Assembly (NCBI GenBank): GCA_900199505.1
Contig: FZQV01000011.1
Location: 1 to 64,000 of the forward strand
Origin: Ruaniaceae bacterium KH17
GTDB lineage: Bacteria > Actinomycetota > Actinomycetes > Actinomycetales > Actinomycetaceae
Direction of reading: 5' to 3'
DNA length: 64,000 bases
Below the pieces are notes generated by a model that saw only the letters and a program-made list of their open reading frames with translations, was not told the origin of the DNA and did not search any database. Each line of letters opens with the position of its first letter. Position 1 is the stretch's first letter. A program made the translations under genes and the position numbers. Shown here in pieces: positions 17,463 to 27,372 of the stretch.

Positions 17463-17789
17463 AGAGAGCGCCTCGCCATCGGCAGTCTGCGCGAAATGGG
17501 CGAGCGCATGAGTCTGCGGAATCCCGCGGCGCAGAACAGCTCCGGCTCACGGCACGAGGCTGGGGACGGCCTGGGTTCTGGGTGTGGCCGGTCTGTTCGT
17601 ATGTCGCTCGGGTGTTCGATCAAGGCTGGGGACGGCCTGAGCTCGGCGACAACGCAATCGTGCGCGTCCTGCGATGCGCACACGAGGCGGGGGCTGGCAG
17701 TGGGCGCCCGCTACCCTGATCTTGGCACCTGACGAACGCTATGCGTTCGCTGAGTGCCACGTTGTTACACGCGGCGCGGGCGGGGGTGG
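17463..17789. other. Gene-free region with dispersed motifs
   Basis: No gene is supported. The motif AGGCTGGGGACGGCCT occurs twice (near 17561 and 17623); the same AGGCTGGGGA core is found at 42, 360 and 27074 and in reverse near 48230. The right end carries the R4 hairpin at 17717-17762. Confidence 0.55.
17717..17762. repeat. R4 hairpin repeat, copy 1
   Basis: TGATCTTGGCA at the left and a GTGCCA-type arm at the right enclose a near-perfect inner hairpin GCGAACGCATAGCGTTCG on the reverse strand. Related copies lie at 34230-34284 and 56404-56452. Confidence 0.65.
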
Positions 17790-18263
17790 CTACGGGCGCG
17801 TGAGGAGGGCGGTGGCGGTGGCGGCAAGGCCTTCGCCGCGGCCGGTGAAGCCGAGGCCGTCCGTGGTGGTGGCCGTGACACTTACCGGTGCACCCAGGGC
17901 GGCGCTCATTGCGGCTTCCGCCTCGGCGCGGCGGGGCGAGAGCTTCGGGCGTACACCAATGATCTGGACGACGGCGTTGCCGATCTCCCAGCCATTCTCG
18001 CGCACCATTCGCGCGGCCTCCTGAAGCATCGCGGAGCCAGCCGCCCCGGCCCACTCCGGGCGAGAAGTGCCGAACTGCGAGCCGATATCACCCAGTCCGG
18101 CCGCGCTCAGCAGTGCGTCGATCACGGCATGAACCGCCACATCGCCGTCAGAGTGTCCTGAGAGGCCGATCTCGCCCGGCCAGTCCAGGCAGGCGAGCGC
18201 CAGTGGCGACTCCGCGTCAAAGGCATGCACATCCGTGCCCAGCCCCACCCGAATCTCAGTCAT
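17790..18263 (-). CDS. ispF: 2-C-methyl-D-erythritol 2,4-cyclodiphosphate synthase
   Basis: A 157-residue IspF of normal length. GLGTDVHAF supplies the metal-binding Asp and His, [12 protein letters not shown] the second histidine region, and GDIGSQFG and [12 protein letters not shown] are further family signatures. It forms the cyclodiphosphate in the non-mevalonate isoprenoid pathway. The ATG at 18263 is preceded by AGAGG at 8 bases. It follows ispD on the same strand, but 198 bases holding an R2 repeat separate them, so coupling may be loose or a separate promoter may be used. Confidence 0.95.
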   Translation of the reverse strand: MTEIRVGLGTDVHAFDAESPLALACLDWPGEIGLSGHSDGDVAVHAVIDALLSAAGLGDIGSQFGTSRPEWAGAAGSAMLQEAARMVRENGWEIGNAVVQIIGVRPKLSPRRAEAEAAMSAALGAPVSVTATTTDGLGFTGRGEGLAATATALLTRP

Positions 18264-18276
18264 ACGAACCGCCTCT

Positions 18277-18354
18277 CGCTGATATTCGTACACCAGTGGG
18301 TCATTCTGCCCTGTCTGGGGCACCTATCGGCAACTGATGTACCGATCTCAGCGG
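18277..18354. repeat. R2 palindromic repeat, copy 1
   Basis: CGCTGATATTCGTACACCAGT at the left pairs with the right arm AACTGATGTACCGATCTCAGCG. The arms recur at 32857, 33010 and 62600. It separates ispF from ispD. Confidence 0.78.
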
Positions 18355-18461
18355 CTACACCCGGAGATCCGGCAAATGACGACACCCAGATCGGAATTCT
18401 GCCCCCATCAGGGCACGAGTTCGCATCGAGGCGACGGTTTGGTCCGGTCGCGGAGGGTGAG

Positions 18462-19166
18462 TCACTCATCGAAGTGTCCCTTCGCCATGAGTGATTCCGC
18501 GAGCGCGAAGTCCCGCGGGGTCGTCACCTTGAACGCGTCCTCGTGGCCCGGGATGAGCTGCACCGGCTCGCCGAGAGCCTCGACGAGCGCGGCATCATCC
18601 GTTGCACCGGTTCCGGCGCCTTCGGTGTGCGCGCGCTCGAGCAGTTCGCGCCGGAACCCCTGCGGCGTCTGCACCGCCCAGAGTTCGGATCGATCGACGG
18701 TTCCCGTCACGCGAAGTTCGGCGTCCGCGCGCTTGATCGTGTCCACCACTGGGAGCGCCGGGATCACCGCCCCGTGGCCGCTTTCGAGCGCCGCCACCGC
18801 GTCCCGGAAGAGCGCCATCGGAGCGAAGGCGCGCGCGGCATCATGCACGAGCACGAGGTCTACATCGCCCAGCGCCGCGAGTCCGGCGTTCACCGAGTCT
18901 TGCCGCGACGCGCCGCCACGTACGACACTCAGAATGGTCTCCACATCGCGCTGCTCGCTTTGCTCGACCAACGGGTTCACGAGCGTGCGGACGTGCTCCA
19001 GGTGGGATTCGGGGGCGGTCACGACGAGTTCGTCGGCAACACTGAGCGCCCGCGCCACCGCATGCTCAAGCAGGGTTCGCTCCCCCACGGTGACAAGCGC
19101 TTTGGGGACAGCCGCGCCAAGCCTCGCGCCGGATCCGGCGGCAGTGACAATCACACCAACGCGCAT
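18462..19166 (-). CDS. ispD: 2-C-methyl-D-erythritol 4-phosphate cytidylyltransferase
   Basis: A 234-residue IspD. The N-terminal VTAAGSGARLG is the CTP-binding glycine-rich loop; SRQDSVNAGL, VLVHDAARAF and VQTPQGFRRELL are family motifs. It couples CTP with methylerythritol phosphate in the non-mevalonate pathway. GAGGAG stands 5 bases before the ATG at 19166. It lies 93 bases downstream of carD on the same strand, as in mycobacteria and many other actinobacteria. Confidence 0.95.
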   Translation of the reverse strand: MRVGVIVTAAGSGARLGAAVPKALVTVGERTLLEHAVARALSVADELVVTAPESHLEHVRTLVNPLVEQSEQRDVETILSVVRGGASRQDSVNAGLAALGDVDLVLVHDAARAFAPMALFRDAVAALESGHGAVIPALPVVDTIKRADAELRVTGTVDRSELWAVQTPQGFRRELLERAHTEGAGTGATDDAALVEALGEPVQLIPGHEDAFKVTTPRDFALAESLMAKGHFDE

Positions 19167-19259
19167 CTGGCTCCTCAAGATCTACTCACCTCACGCAAGG
19201 AGGACAACGCTAGGCGACGTTGAGTGGCCGGGATAGTAGTTCCAGCCACGCGCATGGCG

Positions 19260-19742
19260 CTAGGAGGCGAGAACTTCGTCGATGCGGATCTTCGCCTCGT
19301 CCTCCGTGGCGTGCTCGGCGAGCGCCACCTCGGACTCAAGAATCTGGCGCGCCTTGGCTAGCATCCGCTTCTCTCCCGTGGAGAGACCTCTGGCGGCCTC
19401 GCGCCGCGAGAGATCACGCACGACCTCGGCGACCTTCACGACATCACCGGACGCAATCTTCTCAACGTTCGCCTTGTAGCGCCGGGACCAGTTCGAGGGC
19501 TCCTCGGTGTGCGGCGCGCGGAGCACCTCGAAGACGTGCTTCAGGCCTTCTTCACCCACCACATCGCGCACCCCGACTACGTCAACGTTGTCAGCGGGAA
19601 CCTCGATCGTGAGGTCACCCTGGGCGACTCGCAACTTCAGGTAGACCTTCTCTTCGCCCCGAATAGTGCGCTTCTTTATTTCTTCAATTAGTGCGGCACC
19701 GTGGTGCGGGTAGACGACCGTTTCGCCGACATTGAAGGTCAT
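19260..19742 (-). CDS. carD: CarD-family RNA polymerase-binding regulator
   Basis: A 160-residue CarD protein. The N-terminal Tudor-like RNA-polymerase-interaction domain starts [17 protein letters not shown], and the helical DNA-contacting C-domain includes the conserved [15 protein letters not shown], whose tryptophan wedges into the open promoter bubble in characterised homologues. CarD stabilises open complexes, notably at rRNA promoters. GGGAG lies 6 bases before the ATG. A TAGTTA hexamer embedded in a GGCC palindrome gives a likely -10. A divergent lipoprotein gene shares the upstream region. Confidence 0.95.
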   Translation of the reverse strand: MTFNVGETVVYPHHGAALIEEIKKRTIRGEEKVYLKLRVAQGDLTIEVPADNVDVVGVRDVVGEEGLKHVFEVLRAPHTEEPSNWSRRYKANVEKIASGDVVKVAEVVRDLSRREAARGLSTGEKRMLAKARQILESEVALAEHATEDEAKIRIDEVLAS

Positions 19743-19755
19743 AATGCTCCCAATT

Positions 19756-19895
19756 TTGGCCCAATAACTAGGCCAATCCTAACATGCGGACAACTTGGGC
19801 CTTCTGGCGGCACCGCATTTGAGACGGCCCCCTCGGTGGCTAGCGCCACCTCGTGCGGGCGACAGATACCGACCTTGTGGCCTAAAGTTGGCCAC
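19756..19895. promoter_or_regulatory. Divergent promoters in paired GGCC palindromes
   Basis: Two similar inverted repeats flank the carD/lipoprotein intergenic space: TTGGCC..GGCCAA (19756-19776) and GTGGCC..GGCCAC (19877-19895). Read toward each gene both begin TGGCCTA and contain a likely -10 box, TAGTTA for carD and TAAAGT for the lipoprotein, about 23-25 bases before each start codon. A shared regulator is possible. Confidence 0.45.
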
Positions 19896-19911
19896 GTAGA
19901 AAGGGAGTTCA

Positions 19912-20364
19912 ATGACGCGTAAGATCGCCTCGCTCTTCGTGGCCCTCACCGCCACTGTGGCCCTCCTGACCGGATGTGGCGCCTCCAACCCGATCACCAC
20001 CGCCGAGCCGTATTCGCCCTCGGATGGGGTGCGCATCGAACTCAGCGATGGCGTCCGATTCGAGAACCTGTTCTTCTTGACCGCCGAGACCGGCTCCACG
20101 GTGCGCCCGATGGGCTCAATCGTCAACGGCTCCGCGAACCCGGCTCAGGTTACGATCACGGTTGCGGACGTCAGCGCCACTTACGATGTTCCGGCCAACG
20201 AGGTCTTTAGCCTCCAGGATGAGGGCGGAGTGCTCGACGGCGCGTCGCTCACCCCCGGCACCAACGCACCCACCACGGTGACCACAGCTGGCAGCGTCAC
20301 GAGGGATGTTCCCGTGCTCGACGGCACCATCCCACCGTACGACCAGTTCCTTCCGCAGAACTAG
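19912..20364 (+). CDS. Putative lipoprotein
   Basis: A 150-residue exported lipoprotein. The signal peptide MTRKIASLFVALTATVALLTGC ends in a lipobox LLTGC with the modified cysteine at residue 22. The mature part is a small beta-rich domain without an obvious enzyme motif; similar short lipoproteins with a VRIELSDGVRFENLF-like segment (here 41-55) are found beside carD or in other actinobacterial loci and may be copper-chaperone-like folds, but no metal ligands are evident. AAGGGAG precedes the ATG. It is divergent from carD and ends at a bidirectional terminator shared with pckG. Confidence 0.7.
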   Translation: MTRKIASLFVALTATVALLTGCGASNPITTAEPYSPSDGVRIELSDGVRFENLFFLTAETGSTVRPMGSIVNGSANPAQVTITVADVSATYDVPANEVFSLQDEGGVLDGASLTPGTNAPTTVTTAGSVTRDVPVLDGTIPPYDQFLPQN

Positions 20365-20366
20365 GC

Positions 20367-20412
20367 GCATAAGTAAAGGGCCGAGGACTTCTCCCCGGCC
20401 CTTTACTTATGC
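20367..20412. terminator. Bidirectional terminator between lipoprotein and pckG
   Basis: GCATAAGTAAAGGGCCG (20367-20383) pairs with CGGCCCTTTACTTATGC (20396-20412), a 17-base perfect stem with a 12-base loop. It lies 3 bases after one stop codon and 5 before the other, so it serves both convergent genes. Confidence 0.9.
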
Positions 20413-20416
20413 CTGA

Positions 20417-22255
20417 TTACTTGGCGTCTTCGATGCGCTCGCGCAGCTTGCCGAGCTCCTCGGCCAGCTCCGCGGGCAGCTTGTCACCGAACTGCGCGAA
20501 GTACTCCTCGGTCAGGTCGGCCTCGCCGGCCCACGCGGCCGGGTCGAGTGCGAACAGGGCGTGCAGATCGTCCTCGGTCATTTCCAGACCATCGAGGTTC
20601 AGGTCGCCCATCTTCGGCAGGCGGCCCGAGATGGCGTCGTCGGCCTCGACCTCACCGTTCACGCGACGCAACGCCCACTCGAGCGCACGCGCGTTGTCGC
20701 CGAAGCCCGGCCACAGGAACTTGCCATCCGCGCTCTTCCGGAACCAGTTGACCTGGAAGATCCGCGGGGCCTTCTCGCCCAGCTTCTCACCCATCTCAAT
20801 CCAGTGGCCCCAGTAGTCGGCCATGTTGTAACCGCAGAACGGGAGCATCGCGAACGGATCGCGGCGAAGCGAACCGACCGAACCCTCAGCGGCAGCGGTC
20901 TGCTCAGAAGAGACCGTGGCGCCCACGAACACGCCGTGGTTCCAGCTGTAGGACTCCGAGATCAGCGGCACGTTCGTGGCGCGGCGGCCACCAAACAGGA
21001 TGACGTCGATCGGCACACCCGCCGGGTCCTCCCACTCAGACGCGATGGACTCGGCCTGGTCCGCACGAACCGTGAAGCGGCTGTTCGGGTGCGCGGCCGG
21101 GGTCTCCGACTCGGGCGTCCAGTCATTGCCCTTCCAGTCGATCAGGTGCGCGGGCTTCTCCTCCGTGAGCCCCTCCCACCAGACGTCACCGTCGTCGGTC
21201 AGAGCAACGTTCGTGAAGATCACGTCGTGGCTCAGAGCGTGCAACGCCGTCGGGTTGGTCTGCTCGGAAGTGCCAGGGGCAACGCCGAAGAAACCGGCCT
21301 CGGGGTTGATAGCGTAGAGGCGGCCATCCGGGCCGGGGCGCATCCAGGCGATGTCGTCACCAACGGTCTCGACCTTCCAGCCTTCGATCGTGGGACGCAG
21401 CATGGCGAGGTTGGTCTTGCCACAGGCGCTCGGGAACGCAGCGGTCACGTGGTACACGCGGCCGTCCGGGCCAGTGATCTTCAGGATCAGCATGTGCTCG
21501 GCCATCCAGCCCTCGTCACGGCCCAGGACCGAGGCGATGCGCAGGGCGTAGCACTTCTTGCCGAGCAGGGCGTTGCCGCCGTAACCCGAGCCGTACGACC
21601 AAATCTCGCGGGTCTCCGGGAAGTGGGTGATGTACTTTTCGTCGTTGCACGGCCAGGCCACGTCCTCGCGGCTGTTGCCATCGGCGTCGACCAGCGGGTA
21701 GCCAACCGTGTGGACCGCGGGAACCCAGTACTCGCCAGCGGCAATGCGCTCGAGTGCGGCGGTGCCCATACGGGTCATGATGCGCATGTTCAGCACCACG
21801 TAGGGGGAGTCGGAGATCTCCACACCGAGCTTCGAGATGTCGCCGCCCAGCGGGCCCATCGAGAAGGGGATCACGTACATCGTGCGGCCACGCATGGAGC
21901 CGTCGAACAGCGGCTGAAGCGTCTTCTTCATCTCGACCGGGTCGGCCCAGTTGTTGGTGGGGCCGGCGTCCTCTTCCTTCTCCGAGCAGATGAAGGTACG
22001 GGACTCGACGCGCGCCACATCCGAGGGGGCGGAGCGGGCGAGGTAGCAGCCCGGGCGCTTCTCTTCGTTGAGCTTGATGAACACGCCTGCGTCCACCAGC
22101 TCCTGCGATAGGCGATCGCGCTCTTCGACGGAGCCATCGGCCCAGTACACACTGTCCGGCTTCGTCAACGCGGCAATCTCGGTCACCCAGTCAACGAGCT
22201 CTGCGGGGGCAATCGACGGGGCCCCTGCCTTGATGTCAGTCGCTTCGACAGTCAT
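20417..22255 (-). CDS. pckG: Phosphoenolpyruvate carboxykinase (GTP)
   Basis: A 612-residue GTP-dependent PEPCK of usual length. [13 protein letters not shown] is the P-loop containing the reactive cysteine, [13 protein letters not shown] the metal-binding kinase-2 motif, and [11 protein letters not shown] and [14 protein letters not shown] are further GTP-PEPCK signatures. It interconverts oxaloacetate and PEP at the junction of glycolysis and C4 metabolism. GAGGAG lies 6 bases before the ATG. A second, PPi-type enzyme may be encoded at 48871-52239. Confidence 0.97.
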   Translation of the reverse strand: MTVEATDIKAGAPSIAPAELVDWVTEIAALTKPDSVYWADGSVEERDRLSQELVDAGVFIKLNEEKRPGCYLARSAPSDVARVESRTFICSEKEEDAGPTNNWADPVEMKKTLQPLFDGSMRGRTMYVIPFSMGPLGGDISKLGVEISDSPYVVLNMRIMTRMGTAALERIAAGEYWVPAVHTVGYPLVDADGNSREDVAWPCNDEKYITHFPETREIWSYGSGYGGNALLGKKCYALRIASVLGRDEGWMAEHMLILKITGPDGRVYHVTAAFPSACGKTNLAMLRPTIEGWKVETVGDDIAWMRPGPDGRLYAINPEAGFFGVAPGTSEQTNPTALHALSHDVIFTNVALTDDGDVWWEGLTEEKPAHLIDWKGNDWTPESETPAAHPNSRFTVRADQAESIASEWEDPAGVPIDVILFGGRRATNVPLISESYSWNHGVFVGATVSSEQTAAAEGSVGSLRRDPFAMLPFCGYNMADYWGHWIEMGEKLGEKAPRIFQVNWFRKSADGKFLWPGFGDNARALEWALRRVNGEVEADDAISGRLPKMGDLNLDGLEMTEDDLHALFALDPAAWAGEADLTEEYFAQFGDKLPAELAEELGKLRERIEDAK

Positions 22256-22462
22256 TTTTCTCCTCAGTTGGCGCTCGCGGAATGCGGTTCATCGGGCGAG
22301 CGAGTCGGTCTGTACCGCTGTCTCTATCCTGGTGCAGAGTGCTACCCCGCGCGTCAGACGAAGGGCCTAGAGCACCGTGCACGCTAGTCCTATTGTTGCG
22401 GATGAGCGTGAGCCATGCCACGAGTTTGGGGAGAAAGTCCCGCCCCATGTGCCCGCGTACGC

Positions 22463-22497
22463 GAACGCCGTCGGGCAAGGCTCTCCCGACGGCGTTC
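22463..22497 (-). terminator. Terminator after purA
   Basis: GAACGCCGTCGGG (22463-22475) pairs with CCCGACGGCGTTC (22485-22497) around a 9-base loop, just after the purA stop on the minus strand. Confidence 0.8.
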
Positions 22498-22505
22498 GGC
22501 TGAGT

Positions 22506-23969
<1,464 letters not shown>

Positions 23970-24031
23970 TCATTCGTGCGGGCGGTGCGTGAGCGCCGCG
24001 GAATGGGGTGGGTACGGCATAGGCTGGAGCC

Positions 24032-24784
24032 ATGGCACGAGTCATTGGACACCGCGGCGTATCCGCTATCGCCCCTGAGAACACGCTCGCAGCGTTCCGC
24101 GCTTGCAGGGAGAACGGCGTGCGCTGGTTCGAGTTCGACGTCGGTTTGATATCGGACGGCACAGCCGTGGTCATTCACGATGACACGCTCGATCGCACCA
24201 CGGACGCCACCGGCCCCGTGGCCGTCCTCACCGGTCCGGACCTCGCCACGATCGACGCTGGCGCCTGGTTCGGCCCAGAATTTGCGGGCGAGCGGATCCC
24301 CACTCTGCGGCAGGTGCTCGAGCTGATGAACGAGCTTCAGCTCGACGCCAACCTCGAGATCAAGCCCGGCCCAGATCACAGCCTACTTGTCGCGACGATC
24401 ATGACCGAGCTCGAGCGGCTCGATCCAGCGCGGCACGTGATCATCTCCAGCTTCGACCCGCGGATCCTGCAACGCGTGAAGTGCGCACTCCCACGCTGGC
24501 GTGCGCACGAGGGGAGGGCCACCCTGGAACTCGCGTTCCTGTTCGAGAAGCCCACGATGGAGAAGGCGTGGCGAGTACTCGGAAAGGCAACGGGGTCCGT
24601 GGCACTCCATCCCTCCGGAAAGGCTCTGACCGCAGCGAAGGTGGCAACCTACACGAGCGCGGGGTACGCGGTCCGCCCGTGGACCGTGAACGACGTCGGG
24701 CAGGCACTTGAGCTTGCCAGCTGGGGCGTGGACTCAGTGTTCTCGGACAACCCGCACCTGTTCCCGGAGGACTGGCGGCAGTAA
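24032..24784 (+). CDS. Glycerophosphodiester phosphodiesterase
   Basis: A 250-residue GDPD-family TIM-barrel enzyme without signal peptide, so cytosolic. Active-site motifs are GHRG with PENT (residues 6-17), EFDV and VIHDDTLDRTT, followed by LEIKPG and a C-terminal VRPWTVND and GVDSVFSDNP. It hydrolyses glycerophosphodiesters to glycerol 3-phosphate and an alcohol. TAGGCT lies six bases before the ATG; the gap also contains GGAG, so leaderless or normal initiation are both possible. A terminator follows at 24806-24838. Confidence 0.9.
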   Translation: MARVIGHRGVSAIAPENTLAAFRACRENGVRWFEFDVGLISDGTAVVIHDDTLDRTTDATGPVAVLTGPDLATIDAGAWFGPEFAGERIPTLRQVLELMNELQLDANLEIKPGPDHSLLVATIMTELERLDPARHVIISSFDPRILQRVKCALPRWRAHEGRATLELAFLFEKPTMEKAWRVLGKATGSVALHPSGKALTAAKVATYTSAGYAVRPWTVNDVGQALELASWGVDSVFSDNPHLFPEDWRQ

Positions 24785-24805
24785 CGCCACACCCGTAGAC
24801 GGCGA

Positions 24806-24838
24806 GAGGCCCCGCACCGGCGAACCGGGCGGGGCCTC
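24806..24838. terminator. Terminator between GDPD and aldolase genes
   Basis: GAGGCCCCGC (24806-24815) pairs with GCGGGGCCTC (24829-24838). It lies between the convergent phosphodiesterase and aldolase genes and can act on both. Confidence 0.78.
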
Positions 24839-24840
24839 GT

Positions 24841-24883
24841 GGTTTCGACGTCAGCCTAGGGCCTCCGCTCAACCAACGGCTAG
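24841..24883. repeat. R6 repeat, half copy
   Basis: GGTTTCGACGTCAG followed by CCGCTCAACCAACGGC matches the right half of the full R6 element at 37879-37963. It touches the aldolase stop codon. Confidence 0.7.
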
Positions 24884-25903
24884 TTACATCTTGGTGCCGG
24901 TGGAGCCCAGGCGCTCGCACGCCTCGACCACGCGGGCGGCCATGCCGGCTTCGGCGGCCTTGCCCCACGCGCGCGGGTCGTACATCTTCTTGTTGCCGAC
25001 CTCGCCGTCAATCTTCAACATGCCGTCGTAGTTCTTCAGCATCCAGTCCGCAACGGGGCGCGAGAATGCATACTGCGTATCCGTGTCCACGTTCATCTTG
25101 ATGACACCGTTGGCCACAGCGGTCGCGATCTCCTCGGCGGTGGAACCGGAGCCGCCGTGCATCACGAGATCGAACGGCTTGTCCTTACCGAACTTCGCGC
25201 CAACCTCCTTTTGGATGTCACCAAGGATCTCTGGACGCAGCTTGACGTGGCCCGGCTTGTACACGCCGTGCACGTTACCGAAGGTGAGGGCGGTCAGGTA
25301 ACGGCCCTTCTCGCCGAGCCCCAGCGCCTCGATGGTCTTGATGCCGTCCTCGGCGGTGGTGTAGAGCTTCTCGTTGATCTCGCCCACAACGCCGTCTTCC
25401 TCGCCGCCGACGACGCCGATCTCGACCTCGAGGATGGTGTTCGCCTTGACGGCCAAGTCCAGCAGCTCCTGCGCGATCACGAGGTTCTCCTCGAGCGGCA
25501 CGGCCGAGCCGTCCCACATGTGCGACTGGAAGAACGGAAGGCGGCCAGCGGCGACTTCCTCGGCCTCCAGCTCAAGCAGTGGGCGTACCCACGAGTCAAT
25601 GTTGCCCTTCGCGCAGTGGTCCGTGTGCAGAGCCACGGTCACGCCGTAGTTCTTGGCGACCTCACGCGCATATGCGGCGGCGGCCAGCGAACCGGCAACG
25701 CGGTCCTTCACCGTGGCGCCCGACCAGTACTCGGCGCCACCAACGGACACCTGGATGATGCCGTCCGACTCCGCCTCGGCGAAGCCCTGCAGGGCCGCCG
25801 TGAGGGTCTGGGACGAGGTCACGTTGATTGCCGGGTAGGCAAACGCGCCAGCCTTGGCGCGGTCAAGCATCTCGTTGTATTGCTCTGGGGTTGCGATGGG
25901 CAT
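24884..25903 (-). CDS. fba: Class II fructose-bisphosphate aldolase
   Basis: A 339-residue zinc-dependent aldolase. HTDHC carries the catalytic and metal-binding residues, with GVVGGEEDGV, FGNVHGVYKPGHVKLRP and LVMHGGSGS as the other zinc and phosphate-binding segments, and KMNVDTDTQ near the end. It cleaves fructose 1,6-bisphosphate in glycolysis or joins the trioses in gluconeogenesis. The ATG at 25903 is preferred over the one at 25915 because GGAGG lies 5 bases before it. Confidence 0.97.
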   Translation of the reverse strand: MPIATPEQYNEMLDRAKAGAFAYPAINVTSSQTLTAALQGFAEAESDGIIQVSVGGAEYWSGATVKDRVAGSLAAAAYAREVAKNYGVTVALHTDHCAKGNIDSWVRPLLELEAEEVAAGRLPFFQSHMWDGSAVPLEENLVIAQELLDLAVKANTILEVEIGVVGGEEDGVVGEINEKLYTTAEDGIKTIEALGLGEKGRYLTALTFGNVHGVYKPGHVKLRPEILGDIQKEVGAKFGKDKPFDLVMHGGSGSTAEEIATAVANGVIKMNVDTDTQYAFSRPVADWMLKNYDGMLKIDGEVGNKKMYDPRAWGKAAEAGMAARVVEACERLGSTGTKM

Positions 25904-25984
25904 GCCAGCCTCCATGTCGGTGTTGTGCTTAATGCGTTTTCGATTATCTCACCGCGGGGCCGCAGAGACTAGGACGATTGGGCA

Positions 25985-26017
25985 GTGAGACGCCCCAAAA
26001 TCTCACGCGTTTAGACT
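25985..26017 (+). promoter_or_regulatory. Inverted repeat and -10 box of the small membrane protein gene
   Basis: GTGAGA (25985-25990) and TCTCAC (26001-26006) form an inverted repeat, followed by TAGACT at 26012-26017, six bases before the ATG at 26024. The layout suggests a leaderless promoter with a possible operator over its -35 region. Confidence 0.45.
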
Positions 26018-26023
26018 GGACGC

Positions 26024-26383
26024 ATGGTGGACAAGGCAATCTATGCAGAGAAAGCCGCCCGAGAGGCTGCCACCGCCCGCAAGTTGGCGCCGCTCGGCTG
26101 GCTCGGACTCGCGGCCAATCTCGTTGCGCTCGCGCTCGTCGCGAACCGCTTCGTCATCAACATTGCGGAAGTGGGGGAGAAGTCGGACTCCTTCATCGCC
26201 ACGACCGTCACGGCATTCGTGCTGTTCATCGCGCTGGCTATGCTGATCGGCTGGATTCGTTGGCTCCGGAAGCACGGCACCGCAGACGGCCTCTCGGTCC
26301 TCTGGATCAGCACGATCGTGCTCCTGATCGTCTCCTTCAGCCCGCTCCTGACCTCGGACTTCTACGACGTCACGCCGCTCTGA
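26024..26383 (+). CDS. Small three-helix membrane protein
   Basis: A 119-residue protein with a charged N-terminus and three hydrophobic helices (about 25-44, 57-78 and 91-108). No family is recognised. Its last 22 bases overlap the end of the convergent TrmH-family gene. No ribosome site is present; TAGACT six bases before the ATG points to a leaderless message. Confidence 0.7.
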   Translation: MVDKAIYAEKAAREAATARKLAPLGWLGLAANLVALALVANRFVINIAEVGEKSDSFIATTVTAFVLFIALAMLIGWIRWLRKHGTADGLSVLWISTIVLLIVSFSPLLTSDFYDVTPL

Positions 26384-26979
26384 AGCCACGCCCACATCGC
26401 CACGGACGCCGCCGCGCCCACGTTGATCGAGCGGGTGGATCCGTACTGCGTAATGTGGACGACGTCGTCGGCCCCCACCATCATCTCCTCGCTGAGCCCC
26501 ACCGATTCCTGGCCGAACACCAGCACACATTCGCGGGGGAACGCATAGGTTTCCATGGGGATCGAGGTCTCGGTGATGTCAATCCCGACGACGGCGAGGC
26601 CCTCCGCGCGCGCCCAGTCCAGGAATGCTTCGACCGACTCGTGATGCCGGATGTGCTGGTAGCGATCCGTGACCATGGCGCCGCGCCGGTTCCAGCGTTT
26701 CCGCCCGACGACGTGCACCTCCTTGGCCCCGAAGGCGTTCGCCGAGCGGACCACCGAGCCGATGTTCGAATCGTGCTGGAAGTTCTCGATCGCCACGTGG
26801 AATGAGTGGCGGGCGTGGTCCAAGTCCGCGCGGATTGCCTCGACGGTCCAGTAGCGGTACTTGTCGATGACGTTGCGGGCGTCCCCGTTGGCGAGGAGTT
26901 CGGGGTCCCATTGCTCCCCCTCAGGGAGCTCCCCCTGCCAGGGTCCCACCCCCACGCGTGCGCTCGTCTCGTCAGTCAC
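26362..26979 (-). CDS. SpoU/TrmH-family RNA 2'-O-methyltransferase
   Basis: A 205-residue SPOUT methyltransferase. The three motifs are visible: IENFQHDSNIGSVVRSANAFGAKEV (N-x-G and the invariant arginine), VFGQESVGLSEEM and ITQYGSTRSINVGAAASVAMW. It transfers methyl from S-adenosylmethionine to a ribose 2'-OH in tRNA or rRNA; the exact nucleotide cannot be told. A GTG start is used. It overlaps tail to tail with the upstream small membrane protein gene. Confidence 0.88.
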   Translation of the reverse strand: MTDETSARVGVGPWQGELPEGEQWDPELLANGDARNVIDKYRYWTVEAIRADLDHARHSFHVAIENFQHDSNIGSVVRSANAFGAKEVHVVGRKRWNRRGAMVTDRYQHIRHHESVEAFLDWARAEGLAVVGIDITETSIPMETYAFPRECVLVFGQESVGLSEEMMVGADDVVHITQYGSTRSINVGAAASVAMWAWLQSGVTS

Positions 26980-27072
26980 GGACCCATTCTCTCGCGACTC
27001 GATTGGGGCCGGGGAGGGTTGGACACGGCGTGGGACGCGGGGCCACCTGCCCGTGACCCGGGATTGCAGTTC

Positions 27073-27322
27073 CAGGCTGGGGATGGTGCGAATCCTTCAG
27101 CATGAGGTTGCCCGTGCGCAGCTCCAACGCGCCGCTCGAGGCTGTGGCTGGTCCAGTAGGCTATCGGGAATCGGAATGTGCGATCCGACGCGTTATCGGG
27201 AACCCGAACGTTCGATCTGACGGGCGCCCTGGTTATCGGGAAGCGGGATGTCCAAAAAGTGTACGTCCGGGTTCCCGGTGATTGGGGTAGGGCCTGGAGT
27301 AAACGTTCGGGTTCCCGATAAG
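27073..27322. repeat. Composite palindromic repeat block, copy 2 (family R7)
   Basis: Positions 27073-27214 repeat 41-183 in direct orientation; 27247-27322 repeat about 160-240 in inverted orientation, including the shared CCAAAAAGTGTACGTCC and GGGGTAGGGCCTGGAGT segments. About five units of TATCGGGAACCCGAACGTTC are present. The whole gap from 26980 to 27372 between the methyltransferase and LemA genes holds no supported gene. Confidence 0.78.
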
Positions 27323-27372
27323 GGCTTCGTGTCTTCCCAGCCTCCGCGCCCCTTCGGACGCGGAACTCGCGA

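Noticed and set aside
20561-22111. Open frame of 516 codons on the plus strand opposite pckG
   Set aside because: It is the mirror of a strongly conserved gene; its sequence is Arg/His/Val-rich, has no family motif and no ribosome site. High GC keeps such frames open.
27073-27322. Insertion sequence or integron-like attC array
   Set aside because: Units are palindromic and clustered, but there is no cassette gene, no transposase or integrase and no target-site duplication to be seen.
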